Shown: positions 1 through 8,557, counted from the stretch's first letter. The stretch is 64,000 bases of DNA from Aurantiacibacter odishensis (GCF_003605195.1 NZ_QYOS01000025.1:310001-374000); one strand, 5' to 3'. Numbers and translations are program-made. The notes: generated by a model from the sequence alone, not told the origin.

Positions 1-1
1 C

Positions 2-2809
2 CGTGTCGGGATGAAACTTTCGGGCAGCGGACACCTTCGTGGCGGTTTTGAAGGCGAACTCGCCGTCGCCGCTCCCGAACTGGCGATCGGCGACTGCGCG
101 GCGGACGGTGCAACGCTCTACGGCCGCATTGCCATCGATGCGGAGCGGCCCGAGTTTCGCGGACCTGTCCGCTTCGCCGCGCTTGATTGCGAAGGAAGCG
201 GCCTGGCCGTGCGCGATGCGGGCGTGCAGCTGGACCTGCAGGCCGAGCGAAACCTCGTGGAATACGAAGGCGATCTCGATTTCGCCGCCGGGTCGGTCGC
301 CGTCGCCGATATGCAGGCCGCGCTCCGCGGGGATGGCCGGTTCACCTGGCGTGACGGTGACCTGAACGTTCGTTACGATGTCGCTGCTGCCGAAGCCGAG
401 ACGCCCTGGGCAACAATCGGCAGCCTCGAGATGGAGGGCCGGATCCGCGCGCTCGACAATTTCGCCCAGGCCGAGGTCGAAGGTGAGATTGCCGGAGAAG
501 ACCTGCGCATGGGGCCCGAGGTGAATGATGCCATCGCAGACGCCGCAGATGCCACGCAGGGCACCCTTTTGGCGCCGCTGCTCAACCGCATCGGCCTCAA
601 TCTGGCGAGGGACCTGAGGGGGAGCGAGCTCGCGGCAACTTTCAACGCTCGCCAGCGTGATGGCCGGGCTAGCCTGACGATTCCTGACGCCCGGCTTCGC
701 GGCGGCAGCGATGAGACATTGCTGGCCCTGTCTCGCGGGCAAGTGGTAACAGGCGAGGGCGGACTGCCGCGGTTTTCGGGCAATTTCCAGACCGGCGGTG
801 CGGGCCTGCCACGTATCGCCGGGCGGATGGAACAAACGCCGGGCGGCGCACTCGAACTGCGCATGACCATGCGCGAGTATACAGCGGGCGGGGCCAGCCT
901 GGCGCTGTCCGACATGCGCCTGCTGCAGGGGCGGGGCGGGGAACTCGCGCTAAACGGGCGAGCCCTCGCAAGTGGCGATATACCGGGTGGCACGGTTTCC
1001 GGATTGGTGCTGCCGATCGACGCTACCCTTTCCGCCGATGGCTCGCTCAGCCTGTGGCGCGGCTGCCGGGATGTGCGCTTCGATAGGCTGACAGTCGCGA
1101 ACCTGCGACTGGGGCGCGAGTCTCTGACGCTCTGCCCGCCATCGGGCCGCCCGATTCTTCGCTCTGGCAGTGCCGGACTGCAATTCGCCGCCGGGGTTAA
1201 CGCGCTCGATCTGAGAGGCGAATTTGCCGAAACGCCAATCGCCGTGCGTTCAGGGCCCCTGGGCGTTGCCTGGCCCGGCGCGCTCTCGGCCAGCAATCTC
1301 GATATCCGCCTCGGTCCGCAGGGCAGTGCCCAGCGTTTCACCGTGACAGACCTTCGCGCGCAGCTCTCTGCTGACAATATCGGCGGGGATTTCGCAGGGG
1401 CCGACGTTCTTCTCGCTTCCGTTCCGCTCGATATCCGCGATGCCTCTGGCACCTGGACCTATGCTGATGACCGCCTGAGCATTACGGAGGGCGCGCTGCG
1501 TGTTGAAGATCGCGAAGAAGTGGACCGCTTCGAACCGCTGGTTGCGCGCGATGCAAGTCTCTCGCTGTTCGACAACCTGATCACCGCCGACGCCGTGCTG
1601 CGCGAGCCGGTGCTGGACCGTCCCGTCACCCGTGTCCGCATTGCGCACGATCTCGCCACCAGCGCCGGCCATGCGGACCTGATCGTCGAAGAACTGATCT
1701 TCGACGACACGTTCCAGCCCGCGCCGTCTTACAGCCAGTGCCGGAATGGCGCGGCTCCGGAATTGCGCCCGCGCGGGCTCACCTGCCTCGCACTTGGCAT
1801 AGTCAGCGACGTGCAGGGCAGCGTGAGCGGGACCGGGCGGATCGACTGGGATGCGGAGGGCGTGATGTCTTCCGGCACTTTCTCGACCGACGGCGTCGAC
1901 GTTGCCGCGCCGTTCGGTCCGGTAAAAGGCGCGCGCGGCACCATCGAATTCACGGACCTACTGGGCCTCACTACCGCTCCGGACCAGCGCCTGGCCATCG
2001 ACGCGGTGAACCCCGGCATCGAGATCTACGATGGCGTCGTGACATACCGGATCAGCGGCGGCGAACTTCTGCAATTGGGCGGCGGCACATGGCCTTTCAT
2101 GGGCGGCACCCTGACGATGCGTCCGGTCGATATCCGCTTCGGCGCATCCGAAGTGCGTAGCTACATCATGGTGATCGAGGGGCTGGAAGCCTCGCAATTC
2201 GTGCAGAACATGGAACTGGGCAACCTTGCCGCCAACGGCGTGTTCGACGGCGTCGTGCCGATCATCTTCGATGAAAACGGCAACGGCAGGCTGGAGAACG
2301 GCGTGCTCACCTCGCGTCCGCCCGGCGGCAATGTCGCCTACATCGGCGAACTGACTTACGAGGACATGGGCTTCTTCGCCAACTACGCGTTCAGCGCGCT
2401 GCGTGACCTGAAATACGACCGGATGGAGATTTACATGGACGGGCCGCTGACGGGCGAACTCGTCACGCGGGTACGGTTCGACGGGATCGGGCAGGGCGAG
2501 ACGGCGCAGAGCAATTTCATTACCCGCGCCGTGGCGGACCTGCCGATCGAACTGCGCATCAATATCCGCGCGCCGTTCTACCAGCTCATCACCTCGTTGC
2601 GCAGCCTCTACGATCCTTCCGCCGTGCGCGATCCGCGCTCCATCGGTCTCGTGACCGAGGAAGGCGTGCGCTTGCAGGTTTCGGTGAACCAGCAGGCCGT
2701 CGATGAACGTGACGCCGCCGCCGAGGCGGAAGAGGAGCGTCTCCTGCGCGAGGCGCTCGAACCCGATGACCCCGATATTCAGCCCCAGGAAAGCGAACCC
2801 GTGCCATGA
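2..2809 (+). CDS. ydbH: YdbH-family AsmA-like intermembrane lipid transport protein, 5' end outside window
   Basis: This is a very long, beta-rich, repetitive envelope protein read from the first bases. The frame is open upstream of the first ATG (position 11), so the N-terminus, with its expected inner-membrane anchor, lies outside the window. The C-terminal part has the YdbH-type region (residues such as GVFDGVVPIIFDENGNGRLE) and ends in a charged, acidic tail. YdbH is known in E. coli as one of the AsmA-like proteins that bridge the periplasm and move phospholipids to the outer membrane, working with the lipoprotein YnbE. The next two genes here are ynbE and ydbL, which strongly supports the call. 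The ynbE reading frame begins almost on top of this stop codon, indicating an operon. Confidence 0.85.
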   Translation, partial: RVGMKLSGSGHLRGGFEGELAVAAPELAIGDCAADGATLYGRIAIDAERPEFRGPVRFAALDCEGSGLAVRDAGVQLDLQAERNLVEYEGDLDFAAGSVAVADMQAALRGDGRFTWRDGDLNVRYDVAAAEAETPWATIGSLEMEGRIRALDNFAQAEVEGEIAGEDLRMGPEVNDAIADAADATQGTLLAPLLNRIGLNLARDLRGSELAATFNARQRDGRASLTIPDARLRGGSDETLLALSRGQVVTGEGGLPRFSGNFQTGGAGLPRIAGRMEQTPGGALELRMTMREYTAGGASLALSDMRLLQGRGGELALNGRALASGDIPGGTVSGLVLPIDATLSADGSLSLWRGCRDVRFDRLTVANLRLGRESLTLCPPSGRPILRSGSAGLQFAAGVNALDLRGEFAETPIAVRSGPLGVAWPGALSASNLDIRLGPQGSAQRFTVTDLRAQLSADNIGGDFAGADVLLASVPLDIRDASGTWTYADDRLSITEGALRVEDREEVDRFEPLVARDASLSLFDNLITADAVLREPVLDRPVTRVRIAHDLATSAGHADLIVEELIFDDTFQPAPSYSQCRNGAAPELRPRGLTCLALGIVSDVQGSVSGTGRIDWDAEGVMSSGTFSTDGVDVAAPFGPVKGARGTIEFTDLLGLTTAPDQRLAIDAVNPGIEIYDGVVTYRISGGELLQLGGGTWPFMGGTLTMRPVDIRFGASEVRSYIMVIEGLEASQFVQNMELGNLAANGVFDGVVPIIFDENGNGRLENGVLTSRPPGGNVAYIGELTYEDMGFFANYAFSALRDLKYDRMEIYMDGPLTGELVTRVRFDGIGQGETAQSNFITRAVADLPIELRINIRAPFYQLITSLRSLYDPSAVRDPRSIGLVTEEGVRLQVSVNQQAVDERDAAAEAEEERLLREALEPDDPDIQPQESEPVP

Positions 2810-2856
2810 CCACGACGAAATTGACGAATTGCGGCTGCGCTGCGCATAATCCCCGC

Positions 2857-3051
2857 ATGAGAGGGGCAGGGCGCAATATGGTCGCGGTGGTGGCGATGGC
2901 GGCCACGGTCATGCTTGGCGGGTGCATCACGTTGGAAGCACCGGACGAGCCGATCGTGATCGAGCTGAACATCAACATCACGCAGGAAGTGATCTATCGC
3001 CTGGCAGACGATGCCGAGCAGACCATTGAAGACAATTCCGCGATCTTCTGA
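2857..3051 (+). CDS. ynbE: YnbE-family outer-membrane lipoprotein
   Basis: This is a 64-residue lipoprotein. The signal peptide ends in the lipobox LGGC, so the mature protein starts at that Cys. The rest is the short conserved YnbE body (ITLEAPDEPIVIELNINIT followed by QEVIYRL). An in-frame ATG at 2806 overlaps the ydbH stop, but it would put a hydrophilic 17-residue extension before the signal peptide, so the ATG at 2857 is preferred. In E. coli YnbE pairs with the periplasm-spanning YdbH by beta-strand augmentation and YdbL tunes the complex. The ydbH-ynbE-ydbL order is conserved here. The function is from the family; the lipobox and order are seen directly. Confidence 0.85.
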   Translation: MRGAGRNMVAVVAMAATVMLGGCITLEAPDEPIVIELNINITQEVIYRLADDAEQTIEDNSAIF

Positions 3052-3077
3052 TCGCGTGCCCTTGGGGAGCGAATGAA

Positions 3078-3464
3078 ATGACCAGTGCCATGACCATGCT
3101 GAAAGTCGCCGGTGCCGCCGCCATGCTGGGGCTGCCTGCATCGCCCGCCGCCGCCCAGCGCGACCCTGCCTACCAGTCCGCGCGCGAAGCCGGGCAGGTG
3201 GGCGAGAAGATGGACGGCTACCTCGGCATCGTGGGCGCAGCGACGCCCGCGCTGCGCGACATGGTGAACGACATCAACAACCGCCGCCGCGCCGTCTATG
3301 CCGAACAGGCGCAGGCGAACAACGCCACGCTGGAGGAATATGCCTTCACCGCCGGATGCCTCGCCATTTCGCGCACTTCGCCGGGCGAGATGTACCAAGC
3401 CCCGGACGGCACCTGGCAGCAACGTGGCAGCGGCGCGCCGCAGCGCGATCCGCGCTGTCCGTAA
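3078..3464 (+). CDS. ydbL: YdbL-family DUF1318 periplasmic protein
   Basis: This is a 128-residue secreted protein. The N-terminal hydrophobic segment is followed by PASPAAAQ, a likely signal peptidase I site. The body has the DUF1318 pattern: a short helical N-terminal part (REAGQVGEKMDGYLG), then DINNRRRAVYAEQAQ, then a C-terminal region beginning LEEYAFTAGCLAISR that carries the conserved Gly-Glu and Trp positions. YdbL proteins are periplasmic and modulate assembly of the YdbH-YnbE bridge. It sits 26 bases after ynbE on the same strand, with an AG-rich site before the ATG. Two cysteines (GC in the middle, RCP at the end) could form a disulfide. This is the third and last gene of the module. 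Confidence 0.8.
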   Translation: MTSAMTMLKVAGAAAMLGLPASPAAAQRDPAYQSAREAGQVGEKMDGYLGIVGAATPALRDMVNDINNRRRAVYAEQAQANNATLEEYAFTAGCLAISRTSPGEMYQAPDGTWQQRGSGAPQRDPRCP

Positions 3465-3473
3465 GATTGTCGC

Positions 3474-4211
3474 TCAGTAAAGCCTGAAGGCAGGTTCCAG
3501 CAGGCTGACGAACGCGCGCTGGATTTCAATTCCGGGCTCGGTAAACGCCAGCCCGAAAAGCGCCACTTCCGTCGCCAGAGCCACAGCCAGGGCGGTCCAG
3601 TAGATCCGGTGAACCTTGCCGAGCACGATCCTGTCTCCGACCATGGCGAGGACAATGAACAGGTTCGTGACGAGGATGCCGGTCGGCACGGCATAGAAGC
3701 CCGGCCCTGCCAGCGTGAAGAAAATACGGAAAACCGCGGCGCCACTGCCTGTGGCTGCGGCAGCGATGATCAGCCGCCTGTGCTGGTCCATCCGATTGCG
3801 CCTGATCAGGGCGAGAATGAGAAACCCCGCGAAAAGGATCAGGTTGGAGAGGATTACGAGGCTGAAGGTCGCCCAGAACTGGTCGTCCTCGTACAATCCT
3901 GCCTGCATTTGCACGCCAATTACCAGCAGGCCAGTCCCGACCATCAGGATCGCAAGCGGGATCGATACAAGGCCCAGCCAGCGGTGGATTTTTACCGCGC
4001 CCGACACCACCAGTGTCGCCTGAACTACAAGCAGGGCATACCAGCCAAGAAAACTGATACCGTGCACGTGAACTGCGGCCGGGAGATCGCCGGCCATCCC
4101 GTCGCTCAGCCACGGACCGATATAGGTGTAGTAAAATCCCCAGATGACGCTGGCTGTAATCACCAACGCGAGAATGAAATACAGCCAACGTTCTTTCGAT
4201 ATGCGTGCCAT
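3474..4211 (-). CDS. Seven-helix integral membrane protein of unknown function
   Basis: The protein has 245 residues and is almost entirely membrane. Predicted helices follow the start (WLYFILALVITASVIWGFYY), the HVHGISFLGWYALLVVQ segment, the HRWLGLVSIPLAILMVGTG segment and several later stretches, about seven in all. Histidines placed inside or next to helices (VHVHG and IHRWLG) resemble heme- or metal-binding membrane proteins such as cytochrome b561/DUF2306-type proteins, but no family could be assigned with confidence. It converges on ydbL, leaving only 9 bases between the two stops. It faces away from the atp operon, so the 236-base gap before atpI probably holds both promoters. The function is unknown. 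Confidence 0.7.
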   Translation of the reverse strand: MARISKERWLYFILALVITASVIWGFYYTYIGPWLSDGMAGDLPAAVHVHGISFLGWYALLVVQATLVVSGAVKIHRWLGLVSIPLAILMVGTGLLVIGVQMQAGLYEDDQFWATFSLVILSNLILFAGFLILALIRRNRMDQHRRLIIAAAATGSGAAVFRIFFTLAGPGFYAVPTGILVTNLFIVLAMVGDRIVLGKVHRIYWTALAVALATEVALFGLAFTEPGIEIQRAFVSLLEPAFRLY

Positions 4212-4357
4212 CGTTGCTCCCCCCGAAGCTCTCGCTGGATGCTACCACGCAGGGGTTGTGGAGCAAGAAGCTGATCTGGTGGCAGCGAAGGGTGGCAATC
4301 AGGGTTTCGGCAATGCTGCAATCGCGAAGATATCGGCAAAACGAAGCCCTCCACCGG

Positions 4358-4386
4358 TTGACTCGTTCATACCCCCCATCTAAGGG
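4358..4386 (+). promoter_or_regulatory. Candidate promoter of the F0 ATP synthase operon
   Basis: TTGACT at 4358-4363 is a near-consensus -35. A 17-base spacer leads to TAAGGG at 4381-4386, a poor -10. The spacer and -10 overlap a short inverted repeat (six C, ATCTAA, then six G with one break). The site is 62 bases upstream of the atpI ATG. The -35 and spacing are good but the -10 is weak, so this is tentative. Confidence 0.3.
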
Positions 4387-4447
4387 GGCGGCGCCCTCGG
4401 CGGGTAGCGCGTTGCGCGTGTCATTTCCCTGACCTACAGGAGGCGGC

Positions 4448-4771
4448 ATGAGTGACGACAAACCTGCACGGGAACCCATCGGCGAAGATGCGCGGATCGA
4501 TGCGCTCGAAGGGCGGTTGAAAGCCGCACGCGAGCGGGAAGAGAAGCGCAACGCGCCGCAGGTCAAAGGCTCTGACGCCAGCTACAAGGCTGGCAACAAG
4601 GTGCTGGCGGATCTGCTTGGTGGGATTCTCGGTGGATGCGTTGTCGGATATGCCATCGGATGGCTGACCGATACGAATCCCTGGGCCCTGTTGATCGGCC
4701 TCTTCCTTGGGATCGTGGTCGCATTCAGGAATATCATTCGGTCTTCCAGCCAGCCGCCCTCGGGCGACTGA
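4448..4771 (+). CDS. atpI: AtpZ/AtpI family protein of the F0F1 ATP synthase operon
   Basis: This 107-residue protein has a hydrophilic, charged N-terminal half (predicted helix with alternating Arg/Glu, about residues 15-50). Two transmembrane hairpin helices follow (LLGGILGGCVVGYAIGWL and WALLIGLFLGIVVAF). This is the AtpI/AtpZ layout; the family assists c-ring assembly or ion homeostasis of the F0 sector. It is the first gene of the run I-a-c-b'-b, as usual in alphaproteobacteria, where F0 genes are separate from the F1 operon. A strong ribosome binding site (AGGAGG, 6 bases before the ATG) fixes the start. The gap to atpB is 31 bases. Confidence 0.85.
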   Translation: MSDDKPAREPIGEDARIDALEGRLKAAREREEKRNAPQVKGSDASYKAGNKVLADLLGGILGGCVVGYAIGWLTDTNPWALLIGLFLGIVVAFRNIIRSSSQPPSGD

Positions 4772-4802
4772 ACGGACTAGAAACGCAAGGGTTTACAGAG
4801 AC

Positions 4803-5588
4803 GTGGCAGCCGAAACCGCCAAGGTCGATCCGATGCACCAGTTCACCATAGAGCCTTTGCTCGGTGCGAACATGGATGTGGCCGGATTCAACATCGCCTT
4901 CACGAATTCCGCCCTGTGGATGCTGATCACGGCCGTCGTGCTGTGGATCTTCATGCTCGGCGGCATGAAGCGCGAACTGGTGCCCGGTCGCTGGCAGATG
5001 ACGGTGGAAACCTTCACCGGTTTCATCGACGACATGCTGGAAGCGAACGTCGGCAAGGAAGGGCGCAAGTACGTGCCCTACATCTTCAGCCTTTTCATGT
5101 TCATCCTGTTCGCCAACCTGCTCGGCCTGCTGCCACTGGGCATCGTGGGCCTGCACCCCTTTACTTTCACCAGCCACTTCACCGTCACCGGCGTGCTGGC
5201 GATCATCTCTTTCTCGATCGTGCTGATCGTGGGTTTCTGGAAGCATGGCTTCCACTTCTTCAGCCTGTTCGTGCCGCACGGCACGCCGCTGCCCATGATC
5301 CCGGTCATCTTCCCGATCGAGCTTATCTCGTTCCTCGTGCGCCCCTTCAGCCTCGGCCTGCGACTTTTCGTCGCCATGATGGCCGGACACGTGCTGCTGG
5401 AAGTGCTCTCCAGCTTCGTGATCGACGGATGGAACGCGGGCGCCGGTTTCGGCCTGCTGGTGGGTGTCCCCAGCTTCCTGCTGATGATCGGTATCTGCGC
5501 GCTGGAAATCCTGGTCGCCGCGATCCAGGCCTACGTTTTCGCACTGCTCTCGTCGCTCTACATCAACGACGCCGAGAACCTGCACTAA
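4803..5588 (+). CDS. atpB: F0F1 ATP synthase subunit a
   Basis: This 261-residue polytopic inner-membrane protein forms the proton half-channels against the c-ring. The conserved fourth-helix motif is visible as FSLGLRLFVAMMAGHVLLE, with the essential Arg in GLRLF, and the last helix contains the EILVAAIQAYVFALL block. The GTG at 4803 was chosen as start because it gives the usual length and an N-terminus (MAAETAKVDPMHQF) like other sphingomonad subunit a proteins. An ATG ten codons later is possible, while the longer open frame from 4707 overlaps atpI and adds unrelated residues. It is followed after 46 bases by atpE. Confidence 0.93.
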   Translation: MAAETAKVDPMHQFTIEPLLGANMDVAGFNIAFTNSALWMLITAVVLWIFMLGGMKRELVPGRWQMTVETFTGFIDDMLEANVGKEGRKYVPYIFSLFMFILFANLLGLLPLGIVGLHPFTFTSHFTVTGVLAIISFSIVLIVGFWKHGFHFFSLFVPHGTPLPMIPVIFPIELISFLVRPFSLGLRLFVAMMAGHVLLEVLSSFVIDGWNAGAGFGLLVGVPSFLLMIGICALEILVAAIQAYVFALLSSLYINDAENLH

Positions 5589-5634
5589 TTTCGCAATCCC
5601 TCTTAGTAACGAATTCTCTTGAAAGGATAATCTC

Positions 5635-5862
5635 ATGGATATGGAAGCTGCCAAGCTGATCGGTGCCGGTCTTGCTGCAATCGGTGCCGGTATGGCCGCC
5701 ATCGGTGTGGGTAACGTGTTCGGCTCGTTCCTCGAATCCGCCCTGCGCAACCCCGGTGCCGCCGACGGCCAGCAGGGTCGCCTGTTCATCGGCTTCGCCG
5801 CTGCCGAACTTCTCGGCCTGCTGGCGTTCGTCGTGGCGATGATCCTGATCTTCGTCGCCTGA
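5635..5862 (+). CDS. atpE: F0F1 ATP synthase subunit c
   Basis: This is a 75-residue helical hairpin proteolipid. Helix 1 is Gly/Ala-rich with the GxGxGxG-like pattern (IGAGLAAIGAGMAAIGVG) that allows tight ring packing. The polar loop has the conserved RNP motif (ALRNPGA), which contacts the central stalk. Helix 2 carries the proton-binding carboxylate Glu58 in AAAELLGLLAF. The residues around Glu58 fit a proton rather than a sodium site, by family knowledge. AAAGGA lies 8 bases before the ATG. A stem-loop follows the gene (see 5879-5910), as often found where subunit c must be made in excess of a and b. Confidence 0.95.
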   Translation: MDMEAAKLIGAGLAAIGAGMAAIGVGNVFGSFLESALRNPGAADGQQGRLFIGFAAAELLGLLAFVVAMILIFVA

Positions 5863-5878
5863 TCGAATTCGATCATCG

Positions 5879-5910
5879 GCTGGCCGGGTGAATTCGCGCC
5901 CGGCTGGCTT
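5879..5910 (+). promoter_or_regulatory. Stem-loop between atpE and atpF2
   Basis: GCCGGG at 5883-5888 pairs with CCCGGC at 5899-5904 around a 10-base loop. The stem can extend outward to ten pairs with two mismatches. A short TTT follows, but not a full U-run. Just upstream, GATCGAATTCGATC (5862-5875) is a perfect 14-base palindrome. This is a plausible processing or partial-termination element downstream of subunit c. Confidence 0.4.
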
Positions 5911-5948
5911 TCAATTTGTAATCTCGCGCTTACAGGCGGAATCCGTCC

Positions 5949-6443
5949 ATGCCCCAGATAGCCCAATTGGCCGAAACCTATGCCAGCCAGATCTTCTGGC
6001 TGCTGGTGATCTTCGGCTTCGTCTATTTCGTCGTCGGCCGGGGCATGGTGCCCAAGGTGATGGACACCGTGGGCCTACGCGACAAGCAGATCTCCGACGA
6101 TCTGGCCGCTGCCCAGTCCGCCCGCGATGCGGCGGACGAGGCGGAGGAAGCCTGGCGCAAGCGTGAGAACGCCAACCGCGAGGCGGCACAGGCGCTGGTG
6201 ACGGAAGCCAAGGGCAAGGCCCAGGCATCCACCGAAAGCAAGCTGGCCGAAGTGCAGGCTCGCATCGATGCGCAACTGGCCGAAGCCGAGGCGCGTATCG
6301 AAGAGAGCCGCGCCAAGGCCGCTGCCGAGATCGAAAGCGTTGCTGCCGAGGCCGCGCAGGATATCACTGCCCGCCTCGCCAATGTGACCGTGACCGATGC
6401 CGAGGCTCGCTCGGCAGTGCAGAAGGCGATGGCCCATGGCTAA
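5949..6443 (+). CDS. atpF2: F0F1 ATP synthase subunit b' (second b-type stalk subunit)
   Basis: This 164-residue peripheral-stalk subunit has one N-terminal membrane helix (ASQIFWLLVIFGFVYFVVG). A long, charged, Ala/Glu-rich coiled coil follows from about residue 40 to the end. The N-terminal MPQIAQLAETYASQIFWL is typical of alphaproteobacterial b' proteins, which pair with subunit b as a heterodimer instead of a b homodimer. The TAA stop overlaps the start of the following subunit b gene by 8 bases, so the two are translationally coupled, which fits their 1:1 use. Confidence 0.9.
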   Translation: MPQIAQLAETYASQIFWLLVIFGFVYFVVGRGMVPKVMDTVGLRDKQISDDLAAAQSARDAADEAEEAWRKRENANREAAQALVTEAKGKAQASTESKLAEVQARIDAQLAEAEARIEESRAKAAAEIESVAAEAAQDITARLANVTVTDAEARSAVQKAMAHG

Positions 6444-7032
6444 TTCCAACACCATCCCGGAAACGACCGAGCAGCTGCCCGAAGTCTTCGCCACGCAAGA
6501 GGCGATGATCGAGGTTTCGGACGAGCACGGCGGCGCGACGCACGCCGAGCCTGAACTGCTGGGCCTGGTGCCGTTCCAATGGGTCTCGATCGCGATGGCC
6601 GTGCTGCTGCTGATCGCGTTTGCCGGACTGAAGGTCCACAAGTCCATCGCCGGCGGTCTCGATGCCAAGATCAAGTCGATCCGCGACAATCTCGACGAAG
6701 CTAAGCAACTTCGCGCCGAGGCGGAGGCTCTTCGTGAAGAGTACGCCGCCAAGATCGCCGGTGCCGAGAAGGACGCCGAGGCCATGCTCGACAATGCCCG
6801 CCGCGAGGCTGAAGGCATCATCGCCAAGGCCGAGGAAGACACCGCGGCAATGGTCGCTCGCCGCGAACGCATGGCACAGGACAAGATCGCTGCGGCAGAA
6901 CGCCAGGCGCTGGCTGACCTTCGCGCCAAGGCTGCCGATGCGTCCACCGCTGCCTCCGCCCAGCTGATCCGCGACAAACACGATGCCTCGGCCGACAAGG
7001 CGCTGGCGGATAACGTGATCGCCGGCCTTTAA
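6436..7032 (+). CDS. atpF: F0F1 ATP synthase subunit b
   Basis: This 198-residue stalk subunit begins with a cytoplasmic acidic stretch of about 45 residues, containing the PEVFATQEAMIEVSDE segment. One membrane helix follows (VSIAMAVLLLIAFAGLKV), then a long coiled coil with Ala, Glu and Arg. The ATG at 6436 overlaps the atpF2 stop and gives the normal N-terminus. An upstream ATG at 6397 would lie well inside atpF2 and adds Arg-rich residues with no counterpart. It anchors F1 (alpha3beta3) to subunit a through the delta subunit; no F1 genes are in the window. It is the last gene of the operon, and a strong terminator follows 26 bases after the stop. Confidence 0.92.
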   Translation: MANSNTIPETTEQLPEVFATQEAMIEVSDEHGGATHAEPELLGLVPFQWVSIAMAVLLLIAFAGLKVHKSIAGGLDAKIKSIRDNLDEAKQLRAEAEALREEYAAKIAGAEKDAEAMLDNARREAEGIIAKAEEDTAAMVARRERMAQDKIAAAERQALADLRAKAADASTAASAQLIRDKHDASADKALADNVIAGL

Positions 7033-7058
7033 GGCCTCGCGTTTTTACCGAGCATCAG

Positions 7059-7083
7059 GCCCTCGCTTCGGCGGGGGCTTTTT
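7059..7083 (+). terminator. Rho-independent terminator of the F0 operon
   Basis: GCCCTCGC (7059-7066), loop TTCG, GCGGGGGC (7071-7078), then TTTTT. The stem is seven to eight pairs with a stable tetraloop and a U-run, a textbook intrinsic terminator 26 bases downstream of atpF. Confidence 0.9.
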
Positions 7084-7174
7084 GTATGTGCGCCATTCAT
7101 TCGGTTTCCGCTTCACAACTTGCGGGAAGGGCGGTTAGTCCTGCGACGGATTAAGGCATGATTGGAGAACGACA

Positions 7175-7789
7175 ATGCACGTTGCGGTACTGGGCGCGAG
7201 CGGAAAAGGCGGATCGGAAATCGTCAGGGAATTGGTATCGCGCGGCCACACGGTCCTCGGCATTGCACGCAATCCCGCCAAGATACCCTCGCTTGACGGC
7301 GTCAAGGCCAAGGCGGGCGATGCGGGAAAACCCGATGAACTCGCGCCCATGCTGGAAGGCGTCGATGCCGTCATCAGCGCGGTGCATTTCGATATCGACT
7401 GCGACACGCTGCTGACCTCGGTGCGCAATGCCGGTGTTGATCGGCTTTTGGTGATGGGCGGCGCGGCCAGCCTGCTGGGCCCCGACGGCGTGATGCTCTA
7501 CGATTCGTCCACCTTTCCGGAGCAGATCAAGCCGATGGTGAAGCCCGCCATCACCTTCCTGGAGGAATTGCGCAAGGAGAAGGACATCGACTGGACCTTT
7601 TTCTCACCCGCGATGCTTATCTTCGAAGGCGAACGGCAGGGGCCCGCCAGCTTCCGCCTCGGCGGAGACGAACTGGTCACCGATGCCGATGGCAATTCCA
7701 AGATCAGCTACGCCGACTACGCTATCGCCATGGTCGACGAGCTGGAAGAGCACCGCCACATTCGGACGCGATTCACAGCGGCCTACTAG
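7175..7789 (+). CDS. NAD(P)H-binding atypical SDR (NmrA/YwnB-like)
   Basis: This 204-residue single-domain Rossmann protein opens with the dinucleotide motif MHVAVLGASGKGGSEIV. The substituent after the second strand is Arg (IARNPAKI), which favours NADP over NAD. It matches the NAD(P)H-binding 'atypical SDR' group (PF13460-like), members of which act as small oxidoreductases or redox-sensing regulators. The classic Tyr-x3-Lys catalytic pair of true SDRs is not evident, and the substrate is unknown. GGAGAA lies 8 bases before the ATG. The gene is a single unit, convergent with gloB with 9 bases between stops. Confidence 0.8.
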   Translation: MHVAVLGASGKGGSEIVRELVSRGHTVLGIARNPAKIPSLDGVKAKAGDAGKPDELAPMLEGVDAVISAVHFDIDCDTLLTSVRNAGVDRLLVMGGAASLLGPDGVMLYDSSTFPEQIKPMVKPAITFLEELRKEKDIDWTFFSPAMLIFEGERQGPASFRLGGDELVTDADGNSKISYADYAIAMVDELEEHRHIRTRFTAAY

Positions 7790-7798
7790 GCAAGAGCC

Positions 7799-8557
7799 CT
7801 AGAAATTGTCCTTCGCCTCGCGCAGGGCCGCAAAGGTCTCGTGCGGTGCATCGCCGCCCCAGCGGGCCTGCATGGCAGCATCGTCGGCGCGCAGGAACGG
7901 ATTGGTTTCCAGTTCACGATCGAGCGGGAAGGGCACCGTCGGCTCACCCGCAGCCCGCTTCGCGTCTATCTCGTCAGCGTAGGCCCGAAGCGCCTCGTTA
8001 TCGGGATCGGCGTGCAGCGCGAACCTGGCGTTGGCCTTGGTGTATTCGTGCGCGCAGTAGAGCGTGGTGTCGGCGGGCAGGCGCTTGATGCGCGAGAGGC
8101 TGTCCCAGAACTGCGGGGCGGTTCCTTCGAACATGCGTCCGCAGCCCAGCGCGAACACGCTGTCACCCACGAAGGCCATGCCGCTTTCCGGCAAGTGATA
8201 GGCGATGTGGCCCATGGTGTGCCCGCTCACGTCGATTACCCAGGCACTGTGCTCGCCCAGCTTCACGAAATCGCCATCGCGCACCGTTCGGTCTACGCCC
8301 GCGATTTTCTCGGCGTCCACCAGCGGGGCGATGATCGTGCAGCCCGTTGCCGCCTTGATCGCCTCGTTCCCGCCCGCATGGTCCGGGTGCCAGTGCGTGT
8401 TCCAGATCTGCGTGATCGTCCATCCCTTGGCCTTGGCCTCGCGCAGGTAGACCTCGGCATCGGGCGTATCGATGCAGGCGGTCTCGCCGCTGTCGGGATC
8501 GTGCAGCAGGAAGCCGTAATTGTCGGACAGGCAGGGGAACTGGTGAACTTTCAGCAT
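7799..8557 (-). CDS. gloB: Hydroxyacylglutathione hydrolase (glyoxalase II)
   Basis: This 252-residue metallo-beta-lactamase-fold enzyme hydrolyses S-lactoylglutathione to D-lactate and glutathione, the second step of methylglyoxal detoxification in the cytosol. The binuclear metal signature is seen in NTHWHPDHAGGN (His-x-His-x-Asp-His). The later metal ligands are in SGHTMGHIAY (His) and FVGDSVFALGCGRMFEG (Asp). The C-terminal HxxK/R-type substrate region includes CAHEYTKANARFALHADP, characteristic of glyoxalase II. It lies downstream of rpsA on the same strand but is separated by a hairpin, so it is probably an independent unit. Confidence 0.92.
   Translation of the reverse strand: MLKVHQFPCLSDNYGFLLHDPDSGETACIDTPDAEVYLREAKAKGWTITQIWNTHWHPDHAGGNEAIKAATGCTIIAPLVDAEKIAGVDRTVRDGDFVKLGEHSAWVIDVSGHTMGHIAYHLPESGMAFVGDSVFALGCGRMFEGTAPQFWDSLSRIKRLPADTTLYCAHEYTKANARFALHADPDNEALRAYADEIDAKRAAGEPTVPFPLDRELETNPFLRADDAAMQARWGGDAPHETFAALREAKDNF

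Noticed and set aside
4734-5966. 410-residue minus-strand frame across atpB and atpE
   Set aside because: Antisense to two conserved ATP synthase genes; Gln/His/Arg/Glu-rich nonsense-like translation.
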